This document shows, one piece after another, positions 1-10,425 of a stretch of DNA of 64,000 nt. Positions within the stretch are counted from its first letter, which is position 1, and each line of letters opens with the position of its first letter. Below the pieces are notes generated by a model. The model saw only the letters and a program-made list of their open reading frames with translations, was not told the DNA's origin and did no database searches. The DNA comes from Hyaloperonospora brassicae (taxonomy: Eukaryota > Oomycota > Peronosporomycetes > Peronosporales > Peronosporaceae). The stretch covers positions 1 to 64,000 of the forward strand of contig CANTFL010001485.1 of the NCBI GenBank assembly GCA_947650285.1, read 5' to 3'. The translations under genes and the position numbers were made by a program.

Positions 1-1880
1 AGTGCACTCTTATCTTAGTACCTTAGCTGCTGGAAGAGATGACCGTCAATAACCTTTTGGCGACAAACTTTCTGTCGACAGTCAAACACCAGTTAGCATG
101 AACAAGCAGATCGGATACCGTCAATCTTGTAGGCACATCGACCTGCCATTTCACCACGTACGCGAGAAATTCAAAGAGGTAGTAATCGATTCTTTTGATC
201 CAAGAACTCATTATCTTGCAAAATTGCCTATCCAAATTGATTGCCTCGCCACAGTTCTCCATAAAACAGACGATACAGGGGCATACTTCCTAATAATGTA
301 GATCTATTGACATGAAGATGAAAACGTAAAGGACTGTGAGACCATATACTTAAAAATGGCTGCGCCTGCAGATAGTATGGTCGCACGGGTGCGAGTCGTT
401 GCTGTTGGAGCTCCGAAATCGAAGGATCCATATCGGCATTCTACAGCTGACCAGGCATATTTGCCTGTATAGATGTAGCAGTAAGATATTGCAGTCTTGT
501 CCCCAGCATAGGTGTTCATGAATTTCGCTTCTCATAATCATTGCCTTTAAAGGGTGACGTCTAACATAAAGACCTTGCCTAAGTATCGACGACAGTTGTC
601 TGCGAAGCTTTGATCTGTAGCACATTTGCAGCTGGCGTGTTGATCTTGGTAGACCTGTCGAATCCAACACCTTCGCACAACCATTTCGATCAAGGAGAAG
701 TTTAGAAGAAGTGCGGTCAACTGAACGAAACAAGCCTACTTGAACGGAAGAAAGAGTATCTCGTAGTTATGTCGTAAGATAACCTTTTAGGCGTCGTTTT
801 TCAGCTATATTTATCTTCACATATATATGTCATGGAAAACGTCGCGCCGTATAGAGGCGGGTCGTGCAAAGTATACATCTTGCACACGAAGTACAGGAAG
901 TTTTTGATGACACAGACTAGTCCGAGTCAAGGTGAAAAGGGGTCTGTACTTAGTTTGCGCAAACTTATCACTTTCACTATCGTTGAGTCGCTGTCAACTT
1001 ATTCTGAATTACAAACATCCACTACAGGCTCCACCAACATACAACTTCTTGCATTTCTGTTTGAATAAGTGAATAGAGGTCGGTATTTTAATCGATATGA
1101 ATGGATGTGGAGAGTGTCTTGCATCCGTGTACTGGATACGACCTGCCAAGGTATTACGGAAATGTCGTTGAACAAACTCCTCACGTAAAAGTCACTTTGA
1201 CATTGATCTATTGTCAATGTCATAGAACTTTGACAAAATACACAAATGACAGCCACCCCGTTGCACCGTCTAGATCACCCAACTGTGTACTTATTTGCAA
1301 CTCCAGATTACCCGCTTCTGGTCATACTTTTGGCTATTATCTGCTAGCTTAACACTCAGTTGACACGAGATCAATGTCTATATCATGTGTTACGGGGTCG
1401 CCGGGTCACATTACACACAACGTCTGCAGAGCTAACTTTGCGACGATTGCACTTGCGATGGACAACCAAATAAACTGTTGTAGCATTGATTTGAGAGAGT
1501 GAACCGACATTACGTTATACCAAGATGCAGATGTGCTGACGCTACAAATAATCAAAATCGTCTCATTGACCGCGTTGCTGTGTCCGGACTCCCGCGTGGC
1601 GGCAACCGAAACTGTTCCTATAGGTTGGCTACCGGATGCTTGCAAATTGAGTCGGAACATAAGAATACCACACCCGCGTCAAAAGTCTTCTGATTCGATA
1701 CGGTTGCCTCGAAATCTTCGTTGCTACGCCTGTAGTGCTTGAGCCGATATCGGCATCAGGCAACAACTACCTCCTGTCGAAATAGTCACCGCAAGTTTTC
1801 TGGTACTCGTGGAACTTGCACTCCGTGTGACGAGGTCACCAGCAAGGATTGCAATTGCAATGATTAGACAAATAAGGGAT
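1..1880. other. gene-poor stretch, no gene recognised
   Basis: Open frames here are short (under about 130 codons), on both strands, and none shows a family motif I know. A minus-strand frame ending near 1733 starts with a hydrophobic, signal-peptide-like stretch (MCKSLICLIIAIAILAG), but its start overlaps the copine 3' end and it has no other support. The sequence may be decayed genic or transposon DNA. Confidence 0.5.
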
Positions 1881-3927
1881 TTACACATCCAATGCATTTG
1901 CCATTCCGCCACCGATGGAGCCATTAATCAGGTAACTGGTTCCTTGGCGCCGCAACGGCGTCCGTGGCTGGATGCCCCTCATTTGGTAGTATTGCAATAA
2001 TTGTGTCGGAATCTCAGCTAGTGTTTCCTGAACAGACCGAAAAGTCGTGTTAGTCATCATGACCCCGATATCGTAAAGCAATCACAAAGCCGAACCTTAG
2101 CAAGTCTTGCGGGATCGCGGCGGAACTGATTGAACGGGACGAACTGAACACTGCGTGGACACAATTATCACCAAGTATTCGCAAATGCCAGGTACCACAA
2201 AAACAAAACGTACATGTCTCGCGCAGCTTGTTGCCCTCTGGAGTCGATCAAGACCTTACCGTCGGCATCGAGAGCGTTCATAGCGGTGAAACTGGCGTTG
2301 CCCACCGCAACAATCACGATGGACAACGGAAGAGTCGAAGCCTGCACCAGTTCGTCAATCGTCTGTTGCATGTCCATGATAGCCCCATCTGTGATAATGA
2401 GTAGCACGAAGTACTTGAGCTCTCCACTTTGCTCGGCAGGCACTGAGAACGTTCTAGCAATCGCTGCAGCTTGGGCCACTAAAGGTGCAAACATCGTCGG
2501 ACCATGCAGCTGTACAAATTGAAGCGAGTTGTAGTATGCATTCAGAATCCCTGCAACACCCTCCACTTCCGGCTGCGTAGGATCAAACGTCAACGGGAAA
2601 CAGTGATTCACGGCTCCATTGACCAGCCCACCGAAGCCGTACACCGGGAAACGCTTGTCTGAATCGTAGTCTTCCAAAATCGCTCCAGTCGCAGATATGG
2701 CAGCTTGATAATCGTTCATTTGACCTTGGTTGTTTGCTCCAACAAAGTGTAGACTCGAAGGGTCCACGTGATTACCATTCGAAGCTGTGTAATCGATGCC
2801 AACGATCAAGCTAACTTCGCAGCCACCGCGCAGATATTCTGCAAATGTGTGCCGTTTAAAGTGCTCAATCTGTTCAAGAAGCAAGACGCCTGAATTTTTG
2901 TATCGCTTTCCCTTTCTTGCTTGTCTGTCGCCGTTGATCAGGTCCATACTACGAAGCTCCCCCGCTAAGAATTCTGCGGCCTTTACTACACAGCTACCAA
3001 TGAACTGGTGCTTTCCGCTCCTTTCCCAATCCATGCACTCAATCTTGAGCAGTAGCGACACATTTCCGTTGCAAAGCGTCTGGACGCTAAGAGTTGCACG
3101 ACGCCATTTTGGGTTACAGTTGTCCATGATGACTTCGCTGCGCCACACTAGAACCCAGGACGTGGATGCAAGCGGATCGGCATTTTCATCTCGCAGTCGA
3201 TATATATTAAGAAAAGGATCCGAAGCGCCAAACCAGCCGTCCTTGTTGTCCAGCTTGTTCGCCGTAAACGTGACGTAGACCATATCAGCGCATGTCGAAA
3301 CTTCTGCGGCGTCTATCACCACGTGACCAGATAAATTGCGCACATGTCCTCGTCCGTTATCTTTCTGCAACAGCTTGAGGACTACCGACTGACCAGTGGC
3401 GGACATCAACTGCCCCATCGTGATCTCCACGCACCCAAGAAAGTCATGGTCCGATAATCGTTCCGACGCACCGTCACGGTCAAACACCTCGATTCGTAAT
3501 CTCTGGACCTCTTCAAAAAAGAAATCCACTTGGAAAGACTGGACAAACACCGGGTCCGGTGTGTTGTTAACAGTTTCCGTGCGTCCAAGTTCCTGCCATC
3601 CCTTGTTCTGGCCATCTTGCATGTACAGCACGACAAAAGGATCCGAGTGACTAAAAAAGTCAGACTTCTTCAGTCCCTTGCAGCGGAATCGGAGCTCCAC
3701 GACGCTCGACGGCGTCAAGTTCCTCCCATCCGGTGTCAAACCGATTGGTCTCGGAGGCGACGAGGAGCTGCGCGGCTGCACTGGCCCATAGCCGCCATGC
3801 AGCGATGGTTCGCGCTGAAGAACAGCGGGTGGCTGCTGCATGGCACCTTGAGAGCCAAACGTCTGACTCGGCCGGAGTGAGTGGGTGTGGGGGTTTTGAC
3901 CATAGGGGGCGCTACTGTACTGATCTT

Positions 3928-3958
<31 letters not shown>

Positions 3959-4258
3959 TTGCAATTGCTGTTGATATTGCTGGACGAAACTGTCTCGGGA
4001 CGGAGCAGGGGGGTAATGGTGCTGTCCAATATCAGGATAAAGACCGTACAGCTGCGGCTGCTGCTGCAAGTACGGAGGCTGAGCGAAGCTCTGCTGGTTC
4101 GGCAGCGAGCCCCGACGGTCTGTTGCTGACGCTTGGGGCGTCGATCGGTGCCCCGAGATGGCTGGGGGCGCTGACGGGGACGTGAACGAGCGCTCGCGTT
4201 GGTAGTAAGTGGGCTGCGAGTACATTGTCGCAAATTCGGGACTGACAGACTTCCCCAA
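1881..4258 (-). CDS. copine, calcium-dependent phospholipid-binding protein
   Basis: Three exons on the minus strand: 4258-2214, 2150-2096 and 2027-1881, giving 748 residues. Introns are gtacgt...cgcag and gttcgg...ttcag. The first junction restores RDIVQFVPF and the second LAKETLAEIP, both typical of copine C-termini. Residues 1-190 are a disordered, Gln/Pro-rich extension with a long poly-Gln run. Two C2 domains follow (about 190-315 and 325-460), with Asp-rich calcium loops (SDPFVVLY, SDPFLNIY), then the copine von Willebrand A domain with the hallmark MIDAS string DYTASNG. Copines bind acidic membranes when calcium rises and recruit partners; the family role is established, the partner here is unknown. 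The N-terminal extension is long compared with plant and animal copines. The start at 4258 is the first Met; a second Met twelve codons in is possible. Confidence 0.93.
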
Positions 4259-5600
4259 CGGCTCGGGTCGACATGTCGCAACAGTGAGAACGTCAAGTGG
4301 CTACACAGCTGGAAACAGCACGCGAGCAAAATCCACACGAAGAAAAACGACTGACTGTTTTTCGAGTCGGTGGCAGTCCCGCGGCAGCAGATGTGACGGT
4401 GCTTTGTCACACGCGAGAAGTCGGACGGAAAGGCGCTGCGGTCAGAAAACAGAGCAGCACTTGGGGCAGATTGTCGACCGCGTTTTTGTCTTTTCTACCG
4501 TCGGCTGTCAGTCGAGTGGGTTACCGATCAAGTTGTCTGCTGCAGCTGCGAAGCACATCACTAAAGATATAGTCCACGAGTCATGAACGAGATGTAGTTA
4601 ATGCACCAGTGCGTAGGCCGTGAGAGAGATCAGTTTCTGGTAATGGATCTGTCGACGGACAGCAATGCCTGAGATCGGCATAACCCAGTGGGCACTGACG
4701 TCTCGCCACCTTTTGTTGCAGCGTGAGTTGTTCAATGCACACTGAGGTCACTGTCGCTACCTCGATCTACAGGCTGCAGTACCCTCAGCTCGCACGCTCC
4801 AGTACTGCATTGCAAAGAGTGGCTGCGTCTATCTCTGCCCTCGAAAGAGAGACGTCTGCGGTTCAGCAGTGCCCAGCTGCAAGTCTGCGTGCGAACAACG
4901 CGCGCGATCGACACAGTCAGCTGCTCTACCGCCATGTCCAACTGCGCTAGCATACCGCCAAATCGATGGGTGACAGCAGGTGGTGTCGTCCAGGTCACCA
5001 CTGTCAACTTAAAAGTGCTTGTTTCTCATGGCTTGACGACTCGTTCGTCGAAGGAAAAGCTGTACGCGCGTATGCACAGTCACGAACATACTAATCGCCG
5101 CGCCTGTGAGATGAAGCAGATACAGTCTCGACGTGACCATTCTCCGTTGCGTCAATGATAAAACATGAACACTGTCAAGTCTGAGCGCGTTCTACAGCAA
5201 AAACTGCTCACTTTCTCCGGATATTGTGTCGTTTAACGATGCAACGAGCACAAGACGCCAACTGCTTCGTGCACATTCACACTCGTGCAAGTGACCGCAT
5301 GAAGACCGTCATGCAGCGCGGACGTTTTCGACGAGCAATGTACCGATGTAAGCCAACGACGCATCAGCTTCAGTTATCGTGTCGGCAGTGGTCAAGTACG
5401 TGGCTCTGGTTTGCTTTGCCTACCGCAACATGTAAGAAGGCTGCTACAGAACTTGCAGAAACACACCAGCCACGCAGTAGTTGGTCGGAAGTCCAAGAAT
5501 GTGTTGATGTCTTTTTATCTTTGATGTAGACAGACTGTGGACTGAGAGAAAAAGTAGCGGTACCGACAGTCGGATCTGAGAAACCAAAATGGTCTCAACC
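4259..5600. other. intergenic region upstream of copine, no gene recognised
   Basis: Only short overlapping frames on both strands, without recognisable motifs. The part next to 4258 should hold the copine promoter; I see no clear core element. Confidence 0.5.
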
Positions 5601-5629
5601 ACGTGAGCGAAAACACCAGCACAGATGCC

Positions 5630-5766
5630 ACTATTTCTACTACCACTACTCCCACTATTTCTACTACTCCCACTATTTCTACCACTACTACTAGTGCTCC
5701 CACTATTTCTACCACTACTACTCCAACTGTTTCTATTACTACTACTACTACTGCCAGTACTACTAC
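5630..5766 (+). repeat. ACT-rich minisatellite encoding a Thr-rich tract
   Basis: Degenerate direct repeats built from (ACT)n blocks broken by 'cccactatttct'. Read in the frame of the gene that follows, it gives a Thr/Ser run (units like PTISTTTT). No ATG lies upstream in that frame before the stop at 5555, so the tract is either 5'UTR or is joined to an exon I cannot see. Confidence 0.7.
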
Positions 5767-5800
5767 GAGCAATAGCGTCTCAAACCCCTCAGCCATAGCG

Positions 5801-6603
5801 ATGCTGCTGATGCTTGTGGACGAGTGCAAACAGCGCGTGTGGGCGTTTCTGGACGCGCAGGGGCTCTGTCGAGTCGCGTGTGTCGCCCGCGATGCCCAAC
5901 AGGGAGTCCGTGTGGGTCCGGTGTGGCTGCGGCATTCTCGAGCGCTGCTGACGGAGGGATTGGCGTCGCTGCAGACCGAGTTGGGGGTACCTGGCTATGG
6001 ACCGGAGAGAGGTTGTGGCAGACATAGGCATCTGATGCTGCGGGAGAGTCAGTACGGCGCAGTGCTCGAGGACAGAAGTCGCGACGCTATTGTTGACTGG
6101 AGGCGCTGGTACCGCGACACTCACGTGGTACGGACTACGAAAAGATGAGGAGAACTGTTGGACCGAATGCTGATGGGTTGTCGTCGTAGGCACTGCGAAC
6201 GAGTCGGAGCAGTAGCGCGGAGTTCGTTCGAGCAATGAGTGATCTGCAACAGCTAAAGACGCAGCGATTGCAGCTGAAAGAGGCGATCCAACGTGTGAAG
6301 GCTTCTGCGCATGCTGACAAGCAGTCTCGACGAGGTCAGATGAACTGCGTTCGATGGATGAACAGGACGCACAGACGACTCGCTACAAATGCAAACTTGA
6401 TGCAGGCCCAGCACGCAGCAATGTCGAAAGCCGAGTTGGCTGAGAAGTTGCAATGTGCGGAGAAGTCCATCCAGGATACGACGAGAGAGCAATTTGGGCT
6501 GCGCAAACAAGCGATGAAGAGTCTGCACAAACTGAAGACGCAGCTAGCGAGCGGGATAAAGATGATGCAAGATCTCGACACTCATGTAGAGCTGCGCAGC
6601 TAA
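5801..6603 (+). CDS. F-box-like / coiled-coil protein
   Basis: Two exons, 5801-6127 and 6190-6603, with a 62-bp intron (gtacgg ... branch-like gctgat ... gtcgtag) that keeps the frame open, giving 246 residues from the first ATG. The N-terminus (about residues 1-45: CKQRVWAFLDAQGLCRVACV) resembles an F-box, the Skp1-binding module of SCF ubiquitin ligases, with a Trp after a Val/Pro near the end. Residues about 130-245 are Gln/Lys/Glu-rich and predicted coiled coil. Upstream Thr-rich sequence (5603-5800) is in frame but has no ATG, only a GTG, so the true start is uncertain. The F-box call is from pattern only; the C-terminal part is not assigned to a substrate-binding family. Confidence 0.6.
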
Positions 6604-7562
6604 ACATGCAAGTTGCCGCATCACAAGTACTTGATGTAAGTGCAGCACGACACGTGCTGGATTGTTTCGCGATCTTGGACGACTGTGCTGTTTACTTCAG
6701 CTAGCTACCCTTGGTCAGTGCAGCTGAAGGGTTCCAGTAGGCTTCCTTGTACAGAATGTGGCTTTGGGATGGTGCTCGACAAGTGTGTCAATCGAGTTCG
6801 AACCAGCTAGCTGCGCGACATGAACGACATGGTGAGACCCAGTCATGCGAGCAACAATGTGTGAAACAAACGCAGACGACGAGATGTGCTGAGCATCGCT
6901 TGCGATATGCCGCGAATTTGAGGGCACGATGAACAATGACATCGTGGAGCGTGAGCAAGCTTCGTATGCTTTCCAGCACAATCTGTACCCTGGAAGAGGT
7001 TTTTTGACAGCCCCGAGCGGTCGAGCTTTTTGCGGTCAAGTAAATGATGGCTTGAATGAGAGCAGATTATGTGGCCGGTGTCATGGTCGAAGCTTCGAGC
7101 GAGGAAAAGATGACGCTATGAACGCCAAAGAGCGGCGTTGAAGTGTTTCCACAGCATTACAAGGTCAGGGAAGAATGATACGATCAGGCAATATCTGATT
7201 GCTATTTGGGATTCGTCGCGTCGACCCACGAGCGATGCAGTTCGTGGTAAACGAATACACAGAACATGACGGAAGATGTGATCAGGAGGCAACTGATTGA
7301 AATGTGGCTTGAGGCTGAGTCACAGTAAACGGTGCTTGTTGCTAGCTATCGGATGACATGTGGGCACTCTCGGACGCATCGAACATATCGGCTGACAACA
7401 CACTTTTTCGCAATAACAAGCAGCGACTCATGGTATGCTCGAGGCGGCTTAAGATCTGAGAAGTGAATGACCAGATGGCTCTAGTACTGTCGAAAAAGAC
7501 ATCCTCGTGGCAATCATAAACGTGCACGAATGCACCAGCGTTCATGCAGTGACTGCGTTCAC
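6604..7562. other. intergenic, no gene recognised
   Basis: Convergent gap between the F-box-like gene and the sigma adaptin gene. The open frames are short and unrecognised. The minus-strand frame 7342-7722 is a shadow of the last sigma adaptin exon. Confidence 0.55.
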
Positions 7563-8387
7563 CTAACGCGTGCCCGTGCGAGGACGCACGAAGCCTTCCT
7601 CTTTCGACTCGTCCATATAGTCCTCTTGCTGCGTGCAGATGCGCAAGATTTCTTTCTTGCTCGACTCTTGCTGGTAGCCTCCGATAAAGAGCTCGTCCAG
7701 AATGTAGTACGCCTGTAAGCAAACACCCGTTACTTAGCCTTATTAGTCATGTGTCGTAGTCAGCACATGTAGTCCACGTGTACCTTGTGGAAGTTAAAGA
7801 TGATGTCCAGCTCGCACACCTGCGGCAAAATCATAAAGCACTCAGTCTCCACGGTCTTTGTACCCTCCCCGTTCCCTCTCTCTCTCTCTCTCATCCAGCA
7901 CTCGGTCGTACATTGCCAAAGTAGCGGTCGAGCACTTCCACGAACAGGTGAATAGCCTCCAGCGTGATCAGCTCGTTCTCGTCCTTGGAGATGCACGCGA
8001 TAAAGTAGAGACTCGCGTATCTATCAAGAAGAACACGGCCAGTCAGCAGACTTCCATCACCATGACAAGAAACACACACGGCGTCCTGCGATGCAGATCC
8101 CCCACCTCTTGTAGATGATTTTCTTCTCCTTGAACTCGATAAAGTTGCACTGTTTGTGCGGACGCGAGAGGACGAGCGACGTAATGTCGCGGATCATGCG
8201 CGTCTTCTCCTTCAGCGAGGCGTTCAGGTACCACTTGGCGAGGCGCGTCTTGCCCTGGCGACTCACGAGCAGGACGGACTCAATCTGTACGTCGTACACA
8301 TATCCATACAGTCAACACCGAGCAGAGAGCAACGCAGTGAGAGAGGGAACGAGAGAGACAGGAGGGAGACCAGTCGGCGCTTACCAT
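7563..8387 (-). CDS. AP-1 complex sigma subunit (clathrin adaptor small chain)
   Basis: Five exons assembled on the minus strand: 8387-8385, 8284-8106, 8020-7912, 7819-7784 and 7712-7563, giving 158 residues, the usual size of AP-1 sigma. The first exon is only ATG, followed by gtaagc; the protein then reads [20 protein letters not shown]. Other landmarks are [55 protein letters not shown] and [12 protein letters not shown], spread over exon junctions, which confirms the splicing. Sigma subunits are part of the heterotetrameric adaptor at the trans-Golgi network and endosomes that recruits clathrin and dileucine cargo. The string [10 protein letters not shown] favours AP-1 over AP-2. The C-terminal tail ([12 protein letters not shown]) is not conserved. 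Confidence 0.95.
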
Positions 8388-8512
8388 AGCGAAGATGAAC
8401 CCACGCGCTGCGTCAGACTGGTACTGTCACGTCATGCGCTGCAAAATAGTGTGTCACACAGCATAATTGGTGTCGCGCACCTCAATTTACGTTGGCTCCG
8501 CACACTTTCTCG

Positions 8513-8566
8513 CTGGCCAATCAAGTTGCAAGACGCTCTGCCGTTGGCCAATCAAATTACAAGACG
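8513..8566 (+). promoter_or_regulatory. two direct repeats with CCAAT boxes upstream of BolA
   Basis: Two 23-bp near-identical copies, at 8513-8535 and 8544-8566, each containing GGCCAATCAA followed by TT(G/A)CAAGACG. They sit 13-66 bp before the BolA ATG and about 130-180 bp from the divergent sigma adaptin start, so they may serve both genes. CCAAT is the NF-Y recognition core; use here is inferred. Confidence 0.6.
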
Positions 8567-8578
8567 TCGTCGTCGGCC

Positions 8579-9103
8579 ATGAGCTTCCGATTGGCGTCGG
8601 CGGCATTCCGCGCGAGTCACGTCCGTCCCGCGTCCCGAGCGCCTCGTCTTCGACTGCTTCGCACTGGCTCCGTACACGACCAGCAGCTGCGGCGCTGTAT
8701 GATGACCGAGAGCATGGGCCCTGTCGCCCGTCGCATCCACGAGAAGCTGCGGACTGCCTTTGCGCCGCAACATTTGGACGTAACGAACGAGAGCTTCATG
8801 CACAATGTCCCCAAAGGCTCCGAGACGCACTTTAAGGTGGTCGTCGTGACCGACCAGTTCAATGGGAAGCCGCTCCTTCAGCGTCATCGAATGGTGAATG
8901 CAGTCCTGCAGCAGGAGCTCGACGAGGGCGTGCATGCGCTCAGCATCCTCAGCAAGACGCCCCAGCAGTGGGCAGCCAATGCCGCGGTCCAGGCCTCGCC
9001 CAGCTGCCGCGGCGGAATGGCCACCGACCCGACCAAACAGGTGTTCCTGGAGAACCTGAAGCAGGAAAAGGAAAAGCTCGACAGTGACTGTGCGAGTGAG
9101 TGA
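8579..9103 (+). CDS. BolA family protein, probably mitochondrial
   Basis: Single exon, 174 residues. Start chosen at 8579 because the reading from there begins MSFRLASAAFRASHVRPASR, an Arg/Ser/Ala-rich, acid-free presequence typical of mitochondrial import; the frame is open further up through the CCAAT repeats. Residues about 45-140 are a BolA domain: NESFMHNVPKGSETHFKVVV, the RHRMVN loop with its conserved His, and GVHALSI..TPQQW. Mitochondrial BolA proteins work with glutaredoxin-5-type partners in [4Fe-4S] cluster delivery. The C-terminal 35 residues (to KLDSDCASE) extend beyond the domain and are not conserved. Confidence 0.92.
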   Translation: MSFRLASAAFRASHVRPASRAPRLRLLRTGSVHDQQLRRCMMTESMGPVARRIHEKLRTAFAPQHLDVTNESFMHNVPKGSETHFKVVVVTDQFNGKPLLQRHRMVNAVLQQELDEGVHALSILSKTPQQWAANAAVQASPSCRGGMATDPTKQVFLENLKQEKEKLDSDCASE

Positions 9104-9243
9104 GTGCACGCGTGCGTGCGTGGACGCCAGTGAATAGAAACCTGCAGCAACAATGAGCTACTGCGCGTCTTGTTCAGCACTCGTTGCGTCGGCCAGCATT
9201 GTGATCGACTTTTGCTTCGTGGCTTCGTCGCTTCTGTTCCTTT

Positions 9244-10425
9244 CTAGCGGTATCGCCGCTGCAGCATACTGTTGAGCAGGACAGAGAGCAGTCCACCGGC
9301 GACGACACCTAAGATCTCCTCTTTGTGCTTGTCCAGGACGCACAGCAAACTTTGCACCGACACGGGCAGCTTCTTCTTCCATGCGTTGAACAAGAGACGT
9401 TGCGAAACGCGCGAGCCAACTTCCTCTGGAATCGAAACGTCGTGGGACGCGATGTACTGGTAATGCAAACGCGCTACAGCTTCCATCAAGACCCCTTCAA
9501 GATCAGCTTCGTCCTCTGGTCGCGTGATCAGACGTTGGTCCGTCTCCGTGATCAGCAGCACCTCGTCGAATCGCGAGTGCAGTTCGTTCGCGATGACCAC
9601 GTGCACCGCGTACTTGTCGATCGCTTGTCGTGCTTTTTGACACAGAATGGCCCGGTCCGTCTCGAGCTTGAACGACACTACGAACGACTGCGGCGCCCAC
9701 TGGCGCCGCAACACGCCGAGCATCTTCGGGACTTGCTGCAGCGTCAACGTGAGCGGTCCTGCTCGTGACTGGATCTTGTGCTCCGTCAACTCGTGCTGCG
9801 GGATGTAAAAGTCACTCACCGCTGCTGCCAAGAGGAACAACGCGCGCTCTTTCCACGGGGCTACACACGCTGCGAGCATTTGCAGGACGGCAAAGTAGTC
9901 GGCCACCGACGTGAACGGCAGCGACAGCAGCGTATTGGACGCGCGCGCGCTTCTCAGCTGCCGAACGGCGTCGATCACGTGTGTCTTCGCTGCAGCGTCT
10001 TCGATCAACAGCCGAATCTGCTGCTCGTTTGCGTGTTGTGGTTGACTGCTGCCAATGGGTACGTCGACGTAGTGCAAGAACTGGTCGTCCAGCGACGCCC
10101 GTGTCGCTCGCTGCAAGTGCCGAGCGAAGGGGGCGATAGAGCCGGGACGGTGCACGTAGACCACCGCGTAGCCAATGGCCAGCAGGCGCTCGACCGAAGC
10201 CGCTCCTCTGGCGCCCGTCGAGAAGTTGTCGAGGAACCGCACCGTGTGGCGCTCCAGTGGGACAGTTGTGCCTCCGGACGTTACGATCGCGACGCATCTG
10301 CCCACGATGCGGTGGTGCGCGAGGAACGCTTCGACGCGCTCGCGGTGTCCGTTGAGGTACTCTGGCGGCGGCGTCGAGCGGAAGTACGCGTCCGTGAGGC
10401 GCTGGTCCTCGACTAAAGTGCTCAT
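9244..10425 (-). CDS. phosphopantothenate-cysteine ligase (PPCS)
   Basis: Single exon, 393 residues from the Met at 10425; an in-frame Met 16 codons earlier (10473) is an alternative. The enzyme joins 4'-phosphopantothenate to cysteine, the second step from pantothenate to coenzyme A. Signatures are VTSGGTTVPLERHTVRFLDN and FSTGARGAA near the N-terminus, AAAVSDFYIP in the centre, and HKIQSRAG and SFKLETD after it, which fits the monofunctional eukaryotic CoaB-type enzyme. Unusually, the C-terminus ends in a hydrophobic segment followed by basic residues (GVVAGGLLSVLLNSMLQRRYR without its first base residue group), like a tail anchor, so membrane attachment is possible. The gene converges on BolA with about 140 bp between stops. 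Confidence 0.93.
   Translation of the reverse strand: MSTLVEDQRLTDAYFRSTPPPEYLNGHRERVEAFLAHHRIVGRCVAIVTSGGTTVPLERHTVRFLDNFSTGARGAASVERLLAIGYAVVYVHRPGSIAPFARHLQRATRASLDDQFLHYVDVPIGSSQPQHANEQQIRLLIEDAAAKTHVIDAVRQLRSARASNTLLSLPFTSVADYFAVLQMLAACVAPWKERALFLLAAAVSDFYIPQHELTEHKIQSRAGPLTLTLQQVPKMLGVLRRQWAPQSFVVSFKLETDRAILCQKARQAIDKYAVHVVIANELHSRFDEVLLITETDQRLITRPEDEADLEGVLMEAVARLHYQYIASHDVSIPEEVGSRVSQRLLFNAWKKKLPVSVQSLLCVLDKHKEEILGVVAGGLLSVLLNSMLQRRYR

Noticed and set aside
1406..1924. Two minus-strand frames with similar hydrophobic stretches (possible secreted paralogues)
   Set aside because: DNA similarity is weak (about two thirds over 50 bp), one overlaps the copine end, and neither has a promoter or a family match.
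3881..4129. Plus-strand frame with poly-Leu
   Set aside because: It is the antisense of the copine poly-Gln codons.
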